Shown here one piece after another: positions 27,131-36,042 of a stretch of DNA of 64,000 bases. Source of the DNA: Aeromicrobium sp. (GTDB lineage: Bacteria; Actinomycetota; Coriobacteriia; Anaerosomatales; Anaerosomataceae); assembly GCA_015351705.1 (NCBI GenBank), contig JADIIM010000012.1:38164-102163 (forward strand), written 5' to 3'. The translations under genes and the position numbers were made by a program. Under the pieces are notes generated by a model, which had not been told where the DNA came from, did no database searches, and saw nothing but the letters and a program-made list of their open reading frames with translations. The first letter of the stretch is position 1. Each line of letters begins with the position of its first letter.

Positions 27131-28518
27131 GCGGCTTCGTGATGCCCGGGTCGCTCGTCGTGCTGGGATTGGGCGCTTCGGGCGAGGCGGTCGCCGAGTG
27201 GGCCCTCGACCGGGCCGTCGCTGGCGAGGACGTCCGCGTCACGGTGGTGGACTCGGGGCGCGCCGAGGCGCTTGAGCGGCGGGCGGCACGGCTCGTCGCG
27301 CGTGGTGCGACGGTGGTGCTCGGCTCGGACGAGGTCCCCTCGGCCGACCTTGTGGTGGCCTCTCCAGGCATCCCGCCGCACAGCGCGCTGATGCGTTCTG
27401 CGCACGCGCTCGGCGTGCCGGTCATCTCCGAGATCGAACTGGCCTATCGCGTGTCGCGGGCGGCCTGGGTGGCGGTCACCGGGACCAACGGCAAGACCAC
27501 GACGACGGCATTGATCGCACACCTGCTGCGCGAAGCGGGATTCGCCGCCGAGCCGTGCGGCAACTTCGGGCCGCCGGCGATCCGCGTGGCGGCCGAGGCG
27601 GGGACGGCCGGCATCATCGTCGCCGAGGTGTCGAGCTTCCAGCTCTCGCTGGTCGATGAGTTCCACCCGCGGGTGGCGGTGCTTCTGAACATCACCCCCG
27701 ACCATCTGGACTACCACGGGACCATGGAGGCGTACACGGGTGACAAGGCGCGGATCTTCGCCAGGCAGACGTCCTCGGACGTAGCGGTCATCGATGTCGA
27801 CGACCCCGGTTCGGCCGCTCTGGTGGACGCAGTGGAGGATCTCGGCGTGCCGGTGACACGGGTCAGCCACTCCGCATGTGCGGCCCGGTGCGCATGCGTT
27901 GACGAGGGCATGCTCGTGGTCGATGACGGAGTCACGCGTTCACCGCTCCTGCCCGTCGGCGATCTCCCGATCCGTGGTGAGCACAACGTCAGCAACGCTC
28001 TTGCTGCCGCTGCTGCCGCAGTTGCTGTCGGCGCAGGGCATGAGGCCATCGCCCGCGGGCTGCGCGGGTTCACGCCGATCGCACACCGACTGGAGCCGGT
28101 CGGGGTCGTCAGTGGCGTGGAGTACTTCAACGACTCCAAGGCCACCAACCCCGATGCGGTGCTCAAGGCGCTCACGGCCTTCGCCGACCGCCCGGTCGTG
28201 CTGCTTCTCGGCGGCCGCAACAAGGGTGTGGATCTTCGGCCGCTCGCATCGGTCGTCGCAGTCCGCGCGCGTGAGGTCGTCGTCTTCGGTGAGGCGGCCG
28301 ATGAGTTGGAGGCGGCCTTTGCGGGGGCCGGCCGCGGAGTGCTGCGGGCCACAGGACTCGAAGAGGCCGTCTTCCGCGCAGCGGAGGCGGCGGAGCTCGG
28401 CGACGCCGTCGTGCTGTCGCCCGGGTGCACGTCGTTCGATGAGTTCTCCGACTACGCCGAGCGAGGCGATCGCTTTAAAGGCCTTGTCGCCCACCTCGGC
28501 CGGGCGGACGAGCGATGA
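27127..28518 (+). CDS. murD: UDP-MurNAc-L-alanine:D-glutamate ligase MurD
   Basis: 463 residues. Rossmann-like N-terminal domain with VLGLGASGEAVAEW, P-loop AVTGTNGKTTTTALI near residue 120, SSFQLSLVDEFHP, NDSKATNPDAV and the C-terminal LLLGGRNKGVDL. It adds D-Glu to UDP-MurNAc-L-Ala. ATG 27127 is placed by the ATGA overlap with mraY and because the upstream open frame does not resemble the family. Confidence 0.97.
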   Translation: MSGFVMPGSLVVLGLGASGEAVAEWALDRAVAGEDVRVTVVDSGRAEALERRAARLVARGATVVLGSDEVPSADLVVASPGIPPHSALMRSAHALGVPVISEIELAYRVSRAAWVAVTGTNGKTTTTALIAHLLREAGFAAEPCGNFGPPAIRVAAEAGTAGIIVAEVSSFQLSLVDEFHPRVAVLLNITPDHLDYHGTMEAYTGDKARIFARQTSSDVAVIDVDDPGSAALVDAVEDLGVPVTRVSHSACAARCACVDEGMLVVDDGVTRSPLLPVGDLPIRGEHNVSNALAAAAAAVAVGAGHEAIARGLRGFTPIAHRLEPVGVVSGVEYFNDSKATNPDAVLKALTAFADRPVVLLLGGRNKGVDLRPLASVVAVRAREVVVFGEAADELEAAFAGAGRGVLRATGLEEAVFRAAEAAELGDAVVLSPGCTSFDEFSDYAERGDRFKGLVAHLGRADER

Positions 28519-29786
28519 CTGCGGGACGTCCGCGGCGCGGGGTCGGGGGACACGCCTACGCACTGCTCGGGGCGGTGGGGATCCTGCTCGTCGTCGGGCT
28601 CGTCATGGTCTACTCGGCATCGGCCGTGGCAGATTACGTCCGCTACGAAGACAGCGCCTACCACATCAAGCGGCAGGCACTGTATGTGCTCGCCGGTCTC
28701 GCTGCGCTCGTGGTCGCGTCGCGGTGGGACTTCCGAGAGCGGCGCGGTGGTCACGGAGCGACACTACGGCGCATCGTGGCATGGAGCGTGTGGGGCGTTG
28801 CGCTCGCCGGGCTGGCGGCTGTCGAGGTCGCTGGTGTCGGCAAGTACGGGGCGACACGCTCGATCGACCTCGGTCCTGTGTTCGTCCAGCCTTCCGAGTT
28901 CGCGAAACTGGGCTGCATCATGGTCGCCGCCGTGCTGCTGGTGGACTGGCGGGAGCAGACGATCACCGGCAAGCAGTTCCTGCTGAGGTTGGCAGCGGTG
29001 CTCGTCCCGGTCATCGTGTTCATCATGGCGCAACCTGACATGGGCACCACGATGTCGATCGTGATCGTGATGGTCGTCATGCTCTGGCTCGGCGGAGTGA
29101 AGGGCCGGTGGTTCACGGCGATCGGCGCGGTAGGAGTGCCGCTTGCCGCACTCATGGTCTGGCGCGCCGGGTATCGCGTGGAGCGGATCTCGGCCTTTCT
29201 TGACCCGTGGGCCGACCCGACGGACAGCGGATACCAGATCATCCAGTCGCTTTACGCGTTCGGTTCCGGCGGGCTGACCGGTGTGGGGCTCGGGTTGTCC
29301 CGACAGAAGTTCTTCTACCTGCCTGCCGCTCATAACGACTTCATCCTGGCGATCATCGGTGAGGAAGCGGGCCTGGTGGGCACTCTTCTGGTCGTGGCGG
29401 CGTTCGGCGTGGTCGCATACGCCGGCATGCGGATCGCCGTGGGCTGCCGTGACCCGTTCGGCCGGCTTCTGGCCGGTGGGCTCACCGGGATGATCATCAT
29501 CCAGGCGTTGATGAACATGGCCGCGGTCACGCACCTCATGCCGATAACCGGCATCCCGTTGCCGTTCGTGAGCGCCGGCGGTTCGTCGATGGTCTTGACG
29601 CTTGCGAGCGTCGGCCTCATCATCGCCGTCTCGCGGTACAGTGATGGAAGCGCACGGATCGCACTCGTGCGTCAGACGAAGACCAGGGGGTCTGAGCGTG
29701 CGCGTACTGATGAGCGGCGGCGGGACGGCGGGACACATCTACCCGGCGCTCGCGGTCGCGGACAGGCTTCTCGCCGACGGGCATGA
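28515..29786 (+). CDS. ftsW: Lipid II polymerase FtsW (SEDS family)
   Basis: 423 residues, ten membrane helices. SEDS glycosyltransferase that polymerises lipid II at the septum with FtsI. Family marks: VMVYSASAV near the first helix, QPSEFAKLG, VFIMAQPDMGTTM, QSLYAFGSGGLTGVGLG, PAAHNDFILAIIGEEAGL and the late PLPFVSAGGSSMVL. Overlap ATGA with murD. Unusual: the C terminus continues as an Arg-rich cytoplasmic tail (RQTKTRGSERARTDERRR onward) for about 30 residues inside the murG gene, an 89-base overlap. Confidence 0.96.
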   Translation: MTAGRPRRGVGGHAYALLGAVGILLVVGLVMVYSASAVADYVRYEDSAYHIKRQALYVLAGLAALVVASRWDFRERRGGHGATLRRIVAWSVWGVALAGLAAVEVAGVGKYGATRSIDLGPVFVQPSEFAKLGCIMVAAVLLVDWREQTITGKQFLLRLAAVLVPVIVFIMAQPDMGTTMSIVIVMVVMLWLGGVKGRWFTAIGAVGVPLAALMVWRAGYRVERISAFLDPWADPTDSGYQIIQSLYAFGSGGLTGVGLGLSRQKFFYLPAAHNDFILAIIGEEAGLVGTLLVVAAFGVVAYAGMRIAVGCRDPFGRLLAGGLTGMIIIQALMNMAAVTHLMPITGIPLPFVSAGGSSMVLTLASVGLIIAVSRYSDGSARIALVRQTKTRGSERARTDERRRDGGTHLPGARGRGQASRRRA

Positions 29787-30813
29787 CGTCACGTTCATCG
29801 GAACGCCTGACGGCCTCGAGGCACGGCTCGTGCCCGAGGCCGGCGTGGCCTTCCGGGGCGTGCGCTCTCGCGGCTTCGACCGGGGCAACCCGATCACCCT
29901 GCTGACCTCGGCGTTCATCGCGGGCGTCTCGGTCGTGAGGTCCATCTTCATCGTCCGCTCGCTGAGGCCCGACGTGGTTCTCGGCTTCGGTGGATACGTC
30001 TCGCTGCCGGTCGGCCTTGCCGCGGTGCTGACGCGCACGCCACTCGTGCTGCACGAGCAGAACTCGGTCCCGGGGCTTGCCAATCGCGTCCTCGCCAGGT
30101 GGGCGGATGCCGTCTGCGTGACGTACCCCGACTCGGCAGACGGGCTCGGGACTCCCGAACGCGCCGTCGTGACCGGCAATCCGGTGCGAGCGGCCGTGAG
30201 CGATGCGTCGAGGGACCGCGGTCGAGCGCGGTTCGGCGTCGGCGATCGGGACGTGATGCTCCTCGTGTTCGGTGGCAGCAGGGGGGCGCGACGCATCAAC
30301 GATGCGATGGTGTCATCAGCGCGCGCGTTGCTGGCTGACCCGGCGTTGCGGGTCGTCCATGTCGCCGGTAGGATTGAGGCCGAAGCCGTCGCCGATCGGG
30401 TTCGCGAGCAGTTGGGCCGCGATGACGAGCGGTATCGCGTGATCGACTACATCGATGAGATGGGCGACGCGATCGCGGCATCGGATGTGGTGGTCGCTCG
30501 CGCGGGAGCCACGTCGATAGCCGAGCTCACCGTCGTCGGCCGCCCTGCGGTGCTGATCCCGTATCCGTATGCGACCGAGGATCATCAGACGCGCAACGCG
30601 CGTGCGGTGGCCGAGGCCGGTGCCGCTGTGGTCATCGCCGACGAGACGGTGGACGGTCACACGCTCGCAGGTGCCGTCCTCGGCCTCGTGAGCGATCCCG
30701 GACGGCGTGAACGGATGGCCGCTGCTGCCCGGACTCTCGGACGTCCGGACGCTGCGGCACGTGTTGCGGACCAGGCTCGCGATGCCGTGGCCGCCCGGAA
30801 GGAGAAGCGGTGA
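29698..30813 (+). CDS. murG: Lipid II synthase MurG (UDP-GlcNAc transferase)
   Basis: 371 residues, GT28 family with two Rossmann-like halves. N-terminal glycine-rich loop MSGGGTAGHIYPALAV, FGGYVSLPVGLAA, HEQNSVPGLANRVLA and the C-terminal donor site GGSRGARRIN, ARAGATSIAELTVV and PYPYATEDHQTRNA. Peripheral membrane enzyme adding GlcNAc to lipid I. GTG 29698 is fixed by AGGGGG at 7 bases and by the conserved first residues VRVLMSGGG. It starts within the end of ftsW and overlaps murC by GTGA. Confidence 0.97.
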   Translation: MRVLMSGGGTAGHIYPALAVADRLLADGHDVTFIGTPDGLEARLVPEAGVAFRGVRSRGFDRGNPITLLTSAFIAGVSVVRSIFIVRSLRPDVVLGFGGYVSLPVGLAAVLTRTPLVLHEQNSVPGLANRVLARWADAVCVTYPDSADGLGTPERAVVTGNPVRAAVSDASRDRGRARFGVGDRDVMLLVFGGSRGARRINDAMVSSARALLADPALRVVHVAGRIEAEAVADRVREQLGRDDERYRVIDYIDEMGDAIAASDVVVARAGATSIAELTVVGRPAVLIPYPYATEDHQTRNARAVAEAGAAVVIADETVDGHTLAGAVLGLVSDPGRRERMAAAARTLGRPDAAARVADQARDAVAARKEKR

Positions 30814-32192
30814 CCCGGACCGCATATGCGCACTTCATAGGGATCGGCGGTGCCGGCATGAGCGGCATAGCCAAGGTCCTGCACGACCGCGGCGTGTCCG
30901 TCACGGGCTCGGACCTGAAGGAGTCGCGCTACGCGCGCGCGCTGTCGGAGGCCGGTATCCCGGTGTTCATCGGTCATGACGCCGAGAACCTCGGCGACCC
31001 TGAGGTCGTGGTGGTGTCCTCGGCCATACCTGAGACCAACCCGGAGCTCGCGGCAGCGCGTGCGCGCGGGATCGAGGTCTGGCCGCGCGCGAAGATGCTT
31101 GCGCGCCTCGCCGGCGAGGACGCGACGCTTGCCGTGGCCGGCACGCACGGCAAGACGACGACGAGCTCGATGCTCGCGTACGTGCTTGAAGGAACCGGCA
31201 ACGATCCGACCTTCCTGATCGGTGGCGAGTTGAACGACATGGGCGCCAACGCGCGATGTGGCGAGGGCGGCTACTACGTGGTCGAGGCCGACGAGAGTGA
31301 TGGCTCATTCCTGTTCCTGGAGCCGCACCTGAGCATCGTCACCAACATGGAGGCGGACCACCTCGACCACTACTCGTCGTTCCAGGACATCGTCGACACC
31401 TTCTGCGACTTCGTCCGCCGGACCCCCGAGGACGGATGCGTGGTCGTGTGCGCAGATGATCAGGATCTGGTGGACCTCGCCCGGCGTTCGGCGCGGTGTC
31501 GCGTGGTCACGTACGGCATGTCCGCGGAAGCGGACGTGCGCTGCGATGGCCTGCGCCCGGTAGGCGGAGGCCACGAGTTCGAGGTCCGGCTCCCCAGTGC
31601 CGCTCCTGTGGCAGCGTCGGTGGCCGTGCCGGGTGCACACAACGTGGTGAACGCCACGGGCGTGCTCGCGGCGGTGTGGGCCCTCGGGCTCGACGTGTCG
31701 GCCGCCGCTGCCGCGCTCGCCGGCTTCAGCGGTGTGCGGAGGCGCTTCGAGAGGGTGGGGGAGGTCCAGGGTGTGGTCGTCGTCGACGATTACGCGCACC
31801 ACCCCACGGAGGTGCGGGCCACGCTGCAGGCAGCCCGCGCTGCCGGGCACGAGCGCATCTGGGTCGTGTTCCAGCCACATCGATACAGCCGCACGCGCCT
31901 TCTCGCCGAGGACTTCGGCGCCGCGTTCGGAGAGGCGGACCGCGTGGTATTGATGGACGTCTACGGCGCGGGAGAGGTTCCCGTGCCCGGCGTCTCGGGC
32001 AAGACGCTGCTCGACGCGATCCTACTTCATGATCGTCGGGCACAGGTGGCCTACTTCCCGCACCGGACGGACATCGAGGGGTACGTCGTCCCCCGGGTCC
32101 GACCAGGCGATCTGGTGATGACCATGGGTGCCGGCGACGTCACCACCATCGGCGGCGAGCTCGTGCGCGCCCTGGATGCGGTGCGTTCGTGA
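30810..32192 (+). CDS. murC: UDP-N-acetylmuramate:L-alanine ligase MurC
   Basis: 460 residues. N-terminal FIGIGGAGMSGIAKVL, P-loop AGTHGKTTTSSML near residue 110, VVEADESDGSFL, ITNMEADHLDHY-like VTNMEADHLDHY, and C-terminal VDDYAHHPTEVRATLQAA. Adds the first amino acid of the stem peptide. GTGA overlap with murG stop and GTG-based overlap with murB. Confidence 0.98.
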   Translation: MTRTAYAHFIGIGGAGMSGIAKVLHDRGVSVTGSDLKESRYARALSEAGIPVFIGHDAENLGDPEVVVVSSAIPETNPELAAARARGIEVWPRAKMLARLAGEDATLAVAGTHGKTTTSSMLAYVLEGTGNDPTFLIGGELNDMGANARCGEGGYYVVEADESDGSFLFLEPHLSIVTNMEADHLDHYSSFQDIVDTFCDFVRRTPEDGCVVVCADDQDLVDLARRSARCRVVTYGMSAEADVRCDGLRPVGGGHEFEVRLPSAAPVAASVAVPGAHNVVNATGVLAAVWALGLDVSAAAAALAGFSGVRRRFERVGEVQGVVVVDDYAHHPTEVRATLQAARAAGHERIWVVFQPHRYSRTRLLAEDFGAAFGEADRVVLMDVYGAGEVPVPGVSGKTLLDAILLHDRRAQVAYFPHRTDIEGYVVPRVRPGDLVMTMGAGDVTTIGGELVRALDAVRS

Positions 32193-33100
32193 TGGCTGTT
32201 GCCCGGGCAGCGGAACGTCTCGAGGCGGTGCTCGGCGGTGAGGTGCGCCGAGATGAGCCGATGGCGCGTCACACGACCTTTCGGATCGGGGGACCAGCTG
32301 ATCTGTTCGTGACCTGCGACACGCTCGCGGACCTTGCCGAGACGATGAAGGTCTGCGCGGAAGAGGGCGTGGAGTGGACGTGCGTAGGCAAGGGCTCCAA
32401 CCTTCTCGTCTCTGACGAGGGCTATCGTGGTGCCGTCGTGGTACTGGGGCGGGAGTTCAAGGCGCACTCGGTGCGCGGCGAGCGCGTCACCTGCGGAGGC
32501 GGCTGCATCCTCGCTTACGTCGTGCGGGATGCGTTCAGCCGCGGTCTGAGCGGGATGGAGTTCGCGGTGGGCATACCCGGCACGGTGGGGGGCGCACTGG
32601 CGATGAACGCCGGCAGTCGGGGGGTGTGGATTGACTCGGTGGTGGAGTCGGTCACGCTGTGCGTTCCGGGAGCCGGGCTCCAGCGGCGGGCGGCGGCCGA
32701 CATAGACTGGCGGTACCGGTCCAGCGGCCTGTCCGCCGAGGGCGTGGTCGTCGAGGCGGTGCTTCGGCTCCGGCCGGACGAACCCACGAGGATCCGCGTG
32801 GAGATGGAAGCGAATCTCACACGCCGCAAGTCGTCCCAGCCGCTCGGGCAGCCGAGTGCGGGAAGCGTCTTCGTCAACCCCCCCGACGATTCGGCCGGCC
32901 GCCTTATCGAGGCGGCCGGACTCAAGGGCACCCGACTCGGCGGTGCGCGCATCTCCGACGTACACGCCAACTTCATCGTGAACGACGGTGGGGCGACAGC
33001 GGCCGATGTGGTGGGGCTCATCCGTAAGGTACAGATGACGGTCAGGGATACCTATGGCATCGAACTCACACCGGAAGTCAGAACGCTCGGCGTCTTCTAA
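32189..33100 (+). CDS. murB: UDP-N-acetylenolpyruvoylglucosamine reductase MurB
   Basis: 303 residues, FAD-linked reductase making UDP-MurNAc. FAD-binding RHTTFRIGGPADLFV and GKGSNLLVSDEGYRG, GIPGTVGGALAMNAG, WRYRSS, and the Ser general acid within QPSAGSVFVNPP. This is the type I/II-like short form. GTG 32189 overlaps the murC stop; ATG 32192 is the next codon and cannot be excluded. The end overlaps ftsQ by 47 bases. murA is not in the window. Confidence 0.97.
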   Translation: MMAVARAAERLEAVLGGEVRRDEPMARHTTFRIGGPADLFVTCDTLADLAETMKVCAEEGVEWTCVGKGSNLLVSDEGYRGAVVVLGREFKAHSVRGERVTCGGGCILAYVVRDAFSRGLSGMEFAVGIPGTVGGALAMNAGSRGVWIDSVVESVTLCVPGAGLQRRAAADIDWRYRSSGLSAEGVVVEAVLRLRPDEPTRIRVEMEANLTRRKSSQPLGQPSAGSVFVNPPDDSAGRLIEAAGLKGTRLGGARISDVHANFIVNDGGATAADVVGLIRKVQMTVRDTYGIELTPEVRTLGVF

Positions 33101-34031
33101 GCCCCGCAAACAGGTCCACATCGGAGTGGGATCGAGTGGGCGTAAGGGTCGAGTAGACATCGAGAGTCACCGCGCGGCCATCAAGGATCCGGCTGGTGAT
33201 CGGGCAAAGGGCCAGCGCCGTGCTCGAACGGCGGGCGGACGCGCTCCCGATCGCCGCGAGTCCGCAGCGGCACGCGCGCGCCGCGAGGAGCGCGAGGCGC
33301 GCAAGCGCGAGCGCGAGCGGCAGACCCGCCGCCGGCTGCTCGTCATCGTGGGGACCGTCGTTGCTGTGGCGGTCTTGGTGGTAGGGGTGTACCGCTCGGC
33401 CCTGTTCACCGTGACCGACGTCGAGATCGTGGGGACGAGCACGCTGAGCGTGCAGAGCGTCCTCGGACAGGTGGACCTGCCCGAGGACGCGACATTGCTG
33501 CGCTATCCGCGTACCGCCATCGAGACGGCGCTCGCCGCCGATCCGTGGATCGCCGAGGTGTCGGTCACTCCCCGCTTCCCGTCAACTCTCGTCGTGGAGA
33601 TCACCGAGCGTGAGGCACGGGCGCTTGTCGACACCGGTTTCGCGTTCTGGTACGTGGACGGCGAGGGTCGCTTTCTGGGAGAGGCATCGCTGGAGTCGAC
33701 CGACACCGTCATTCCAGTGGTCCGTGACGTTCCGGGGCTGGAGCCTGTTCCGGGTGAGGTCACCGGGAGCGAGTCACTCGCGAACGCGCTGGCGATCCTT
33801 GGGGGGATCACTCCGGAGCTCTCGGAGATAGTGCGCGCGGTCTCCGCCGCGTCGGTCAACGAGGCCACCCTGGTGACCGGTTCGAGTGTGGAGATCATGG
33901 TCGGGGAGGCGACCCAGCTTCCCGAGAAGTCCACACTGGCGTTGAGCATCATGGCCGAGCAAGGTGCCGATGTGGTGTTCATCGATGTCCGCTCGATCGA
34001 ACGTCCGGTGTCGCGTGGTCTTGGCAGGTAG
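33054..34031 (+). CDS. ftsQ: Cell division protein FtsQ (POTRA domain)
   Basis: 325 residues. A long basic, disordered cytoplasmic N terminus (about 1-90, with RRARTAGGRAPDRRESAAAR and RREEREARKRERERQTRRR) precedes a single membrane helix (LLVIVGTVVAVAVLVVGVY). The POTRA domain follows: FTVTDVEIVGTSTLSVQSVL, LLRYPRTAIETALAADPWI, and RFPSTLVVEITEREARAL, then the FtsQ C-terminal domain. Bridges FtsL and FtsB in the divisome. ATG 33054 has AGGGA at 5 bases and overlaps murB by 47; a GTG at 33126 would shorten the basic tail. Confidence 0.92.
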   Translation: MASNSHRKSERSASSKPRKQVHIGVGSSGRKGRVDIESHRAAIKDPAGDRAKGQRRARTAGGRAPDRRESAAARARREEREARKRERERQTRRRLLVIVGTVVAVAVLVVGVYRSALFTVTDVEIVGTSTLSVQSVLGQVDLPEDATLLRYPRTAIETALAADPWIAEVSVTPRFPSTLVVEITEREARALVDTGFAFWYVDGEGRFLGEASLESTDTVIPVVRDVPGLEPVPGEVTGSESLANALAILGGITPELSEIVRAVSAASVNEATLVTGSSVEIMVGEATQLPEKSTLALSIMAEQGADVVFIDVRSIERPVSRGLGR

Positions 34032-34072
34032 CCGCTCGGGTGGAAGCCGACATCCGGACTGCGAAAAACTCG

Positions 34073-34099
34073 TTGCAAACCCCTTGCGTTTAGTATAAG
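34073..34099 (+). promoter_or_regulatory. Candidate ftsZ promoter
   Basis: TTGCAA (34073-34078) and TATAAG (34094-34099) are 15 bases apart in the ftsQ-ftsZ gap, with TAGTAT (34091) overlapping. The -35 copy is the same TTGCAA as in the dcw promoter. Spacing is short, so strength is uncertain. A local A/T-rich patch stands out in this high-GC region and supports a promoter; ftsZ often has its own. Confidence 0.5.
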
Positions 34100-34191
34100 G
34101 TTCGTGTGAAGATTGACCTTTGCCCAGACACAGTAAACATCAAGTAGAGGTTGAGACTACAGGAAGAACGGGCAGCTCCGGGAGGCAAACC

Positions 34192-35280
34192 ATGCTCGAT
34201 ACGGGGGCGAACTACCTAGCGGTGATCAAGGTCGTCGGCGTCGGTGGCGGCGGTACCAACGCTGTGAACCGCATGGTCGAGGCGGGTGTGAAGGGCGTCG
34301 AGTTCATCGCGGTGAACACCGACAACCAGGCACTGCTGATGTCCGACGCGGACTACAAGGTGCACATCGGCGTGGGGCTGACGAAGGGCCTTGGTGCCGG
34401 CGCCGATCCTGACGTGGGACTCCAGGCTGCCGAAGAGAGTCGCGCTGAGATCAAGGAGGCACTCCAGGGTGCCGACATGGTGTTCATCACCGCTGGCGAG
34501 GGAGGCGGGACGGGTACCGGGGCGGCGCCCATCATCGCGCAGATCGCCAAGGAGGAGATCGGTGCTCTGACCGTCGCGGTCGTCACTCGACCGTTCGCGT
34601 TCGAGGGCCGCAAGCGTGCGATCCAGGCCGAGGACGGCATCCAGAAGCTCCGCGAGTACGTCGACACGCTGATCATCATCCCGAACGACCGTCTGCTGCA
34701 GGTGGCCGAGAAGAAGACGTCGATACTCGATGCGTTCCGTATCGCGGACGACGTACTCCGTCAGGGCTGCCAGGGGATCACCGACCTCATCACCGTGCCG
34801 GGGCTGATCAACCTCGACTTCGCCGATGTCCGCACGGTCATGAAGGACGCGGGGACGGCGCTCATGGGTATCGGTCTGGCTACCGGAGAGAGCCGGGCTC
34901 ACGAGGCTGCGAAGGCCGCCATCGCCAGTCCGCTGCTCGAGTCGAGCATCGAGGGCGCCAACGGGGTCCTGCTCTCGATCTCAGGCGGCAGCGACCTCGG
35001 GCTGTTCGAGGTCAACGAGGCCGCCGAGGTCGTCCAGGCAGCCGCCCATCCTGATGCCAACATCATCTTCGGTGCGGTGATCGACGACTCCATGATGGAC
35101 CAGATCAGGGTGACGGTGATCGCCACAGGCTTCGGAGTGAAGCGTCGTCAGGAGACGATGGAGTTCGACGAGGCGGTCGCCAGTGACGAGGGTCCCCGTA
35201 TACCGACCTTCGAGCTGCCCTCGGAGGACTCGAGCGACGATCTCGACATCCCCGCTTTCTTGAAGAAGCGCACGTTCTAG
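34192..35280 (+). CDS. ftsZ: Cell division GTPase FtsZ
   Basis: 362 residues. N-terminal [16 protein letters not shown], tubulin signature [11 protein letters not shown] near residue 104, NTDNQALL, T7 loop [11 protein letters not shown], and the C-terminal tail peptide [11 protein letters not shown] that binds SepF (in actinobacteria) and other partners. ATG 34192 has GGGAGG (34180-34185) at 6 bases; an upstream TTG would add 24 unrelated residues. It forms the Z ring. Last gene of the dcw run, followed by a hairpin terminator. Confidence 0.99.
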   Translation: MLDTGANYLAVIKVVGVGGGGTNAVNRMVEAGVKGVEFIAVNTDNQALLMSDADYKVHIGVGLTKGLGAGADPDVGLQAAEESRAEIKEALQGADMVFITAGEGGGTGTGAAPIIAQIAKEEIGALTVAVVTRPFAFEGRKRAIQAEDGIQKLREYVDTLIIIPNDRLLQVAEKKTSILDAFRIADDVLRQGCQGITDLITVPGLINLDFADVRTVMKDAGTALMGIGLATGESRAHEAAKAAIASPLLESSIEGANGVLLSISGGSDLGLFEVNEAAEVVQAAAHPDANIIFGAVIDDSMMDQIRVTVIATGFGVKRRQETMEFDEAVASDEGPRIPTFELPSEDSSDDLDIPAFLKKRTF

Positions 35281-35319
35281 CCACAGACGACCGGGCGCTG
35301 CGGTGCCCGCTCACCGTGT

Positions 35320-35360
35320 GACCGCCGCGTGCCGGGTGAAACGCCCGTCGCGCGGCGGTC
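35320..35360 (+). terminator. Terminator hairpin after ftsZ
   Basis: GACCGCCGCG (35320-35329) pairs with CGCGGCGGTC (35351-35360), with a further inner stem in the loop (CGGG/CCCG). A mixed T-rich stretch (GTGTTCTTGG) follows. This likely ends the dcw transcript before the convergent PLDc_N gene. Confidence 0.6.
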
Positions 35361-35409
35361 GTGTTCTTGGGCGGCAGCGAACGGCCCGACCGGCGCCCGG
35401 AAGCGACAA

Positions 35410-35443
35410 GAGCGCCCACCGGCATCACTGTCGGCGGGCGCTC
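35410..35443 (-). terminator. Terminator hairpin after the PLDc_N gene (minus strand)
   Basis: GAGCGCCC (35410-35417) and GGGCGCTC (35436-35443), with extra CCG/CGG pairs inside, form a strong stem 23 bases after the stop of the minus-strand gene at 35466. On the minus strand it is followed by TTGTCGCTT, a weak U-tract. Confidence 0.5.
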
Positions 35444-35465
35444 GTGCTGTGGTTCATCGTGCTTC

Positions 35466-35960
35466 CTACTCCTGCGGCGGGGCCGGGGGAGCGGGAGGAG
35501 CCGGTGGCGCAGGGGGAGCTGCCGGAGGCGCGGGGGGCGCCGGCGGAGCTGCCGGAGGAGCGGGGGGCGCCGCAGGCGGCTGGTAGGCACCGGGAGCGCC
35601 CGCTGCGGGCCGTACGCCACCGCTACCACGCTTGATCTTCTTGAAGACCATGAAGTAGTAGGCGATGGACGCGATACCCGAGATGAATACGAGCAGCAGG
35701 ATCCAGATCAGCTTGCTGTTGCCCGACGAGTTCGGGTACTCGTGCTCCTGACGCATGATGGCATCGATCAGCATCCAGACCCACAGGATGCTGAGCAGCA
35801 GTCCGGGGATCATGAAGCATGCCCAGATGCCGCATCCGAGCGCCGCGAAGGCGCCGTCGTCTCCGCCATAGTAGTAGTCCTGCGCGAAGGCAGGCGCCGC
35901 ATACAGAAGGGTGAGGGCGCCTACCGACAAAGAGGTGGTGTGCTTGAATGACCGCTTCAT
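35466..35960 (-). CDS. PLDc_N domain membrane protein with Pro/Ala-rich tail
   Basis: 164 residues. Signal peptide or first helix (LSVGALTLLYAAPAFAQ) with an AFA-Q cleavage-like site, a Tyr-rich DYYYGG, then a helix with WACFMIPGLLLSILWVWMLIDAI, a loop HEYPNSSGNSKLIW, and a third helix with ILLLVFISGIASIAYYFMVF. The helix pair resembles the phospholipase D nuclease N-terminal domain (PLDc_N), which by itself is not an enzyme. The C terminus (from about residue 120) is almost only Pro and Ala in PPAPP-type repeats. GAGAGGGGGTG precedes ATG 35960. Function unknown. It faces the putative PHO box from the other side. Confidence 0.78.
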   Translation of the reverse strand: MKRSFKHTTSLSVGALTLLYAAPAFAQDYYYGGDDGAFAALGCGIWACFMIPGLLLSILWVWMLIDAIMRQEHEYPNSSGNSKLIWILLLVFISGIASIAYYFMVFKKIKRGSGGVRPAAGAPGAYQPPAAPPAPPAAPPAPPAPPAAPPAPPAPPAPPAPPQE

Positions 35961-35992
35961 ATCGTGTCACCCCCTCTCGGCGAGCAGCCAGA

Positions 35993-36042
35993 GTAACGGT
36001 CCGGTAACGGAACCGTGACCAGACGTCATCGCAAGTGTGACC
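35993..36042 (+). promoter_or_regulatory. PHO-box-like 11-bp phased direct repeats upstream of pgeF-pstSCAB
   Basis: GTAACGG at 35993, GTAACGG at 36004 and GTGACCA at 36015 are spaced exactly 11 bases, and GTGACC recurs at 36037, again in phase (22 bases on). PhoP/PhoB-type regulators bind direct repeats with an 11-base unit; in Streptomyces the unit resembles GTTCACC. The repeats lie about 160-205 bases before pgeF and are followed by a TAGGCT -10-like hexamer at 36076. They also lie 33 bases or more from the divergent PLDc_N start. Regulation by phosphate is inferred from this pattern and from the downstream pst genes. Confidence 0.55.

Noticed and set aside
34120..34191. TTG start adding 24 residues to FtsZ
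   Set aside because: The extension does not match the FtsZ N terminus; ATG 34192 has a perfectly placed GGGAGG.
35466..35600. GC-rich repeat in the PLDc_N tail as a CRISPR or mobile repeat
   Set aside because: It is in-frame Pro/Ala coding repeats of variable short units without spacers.
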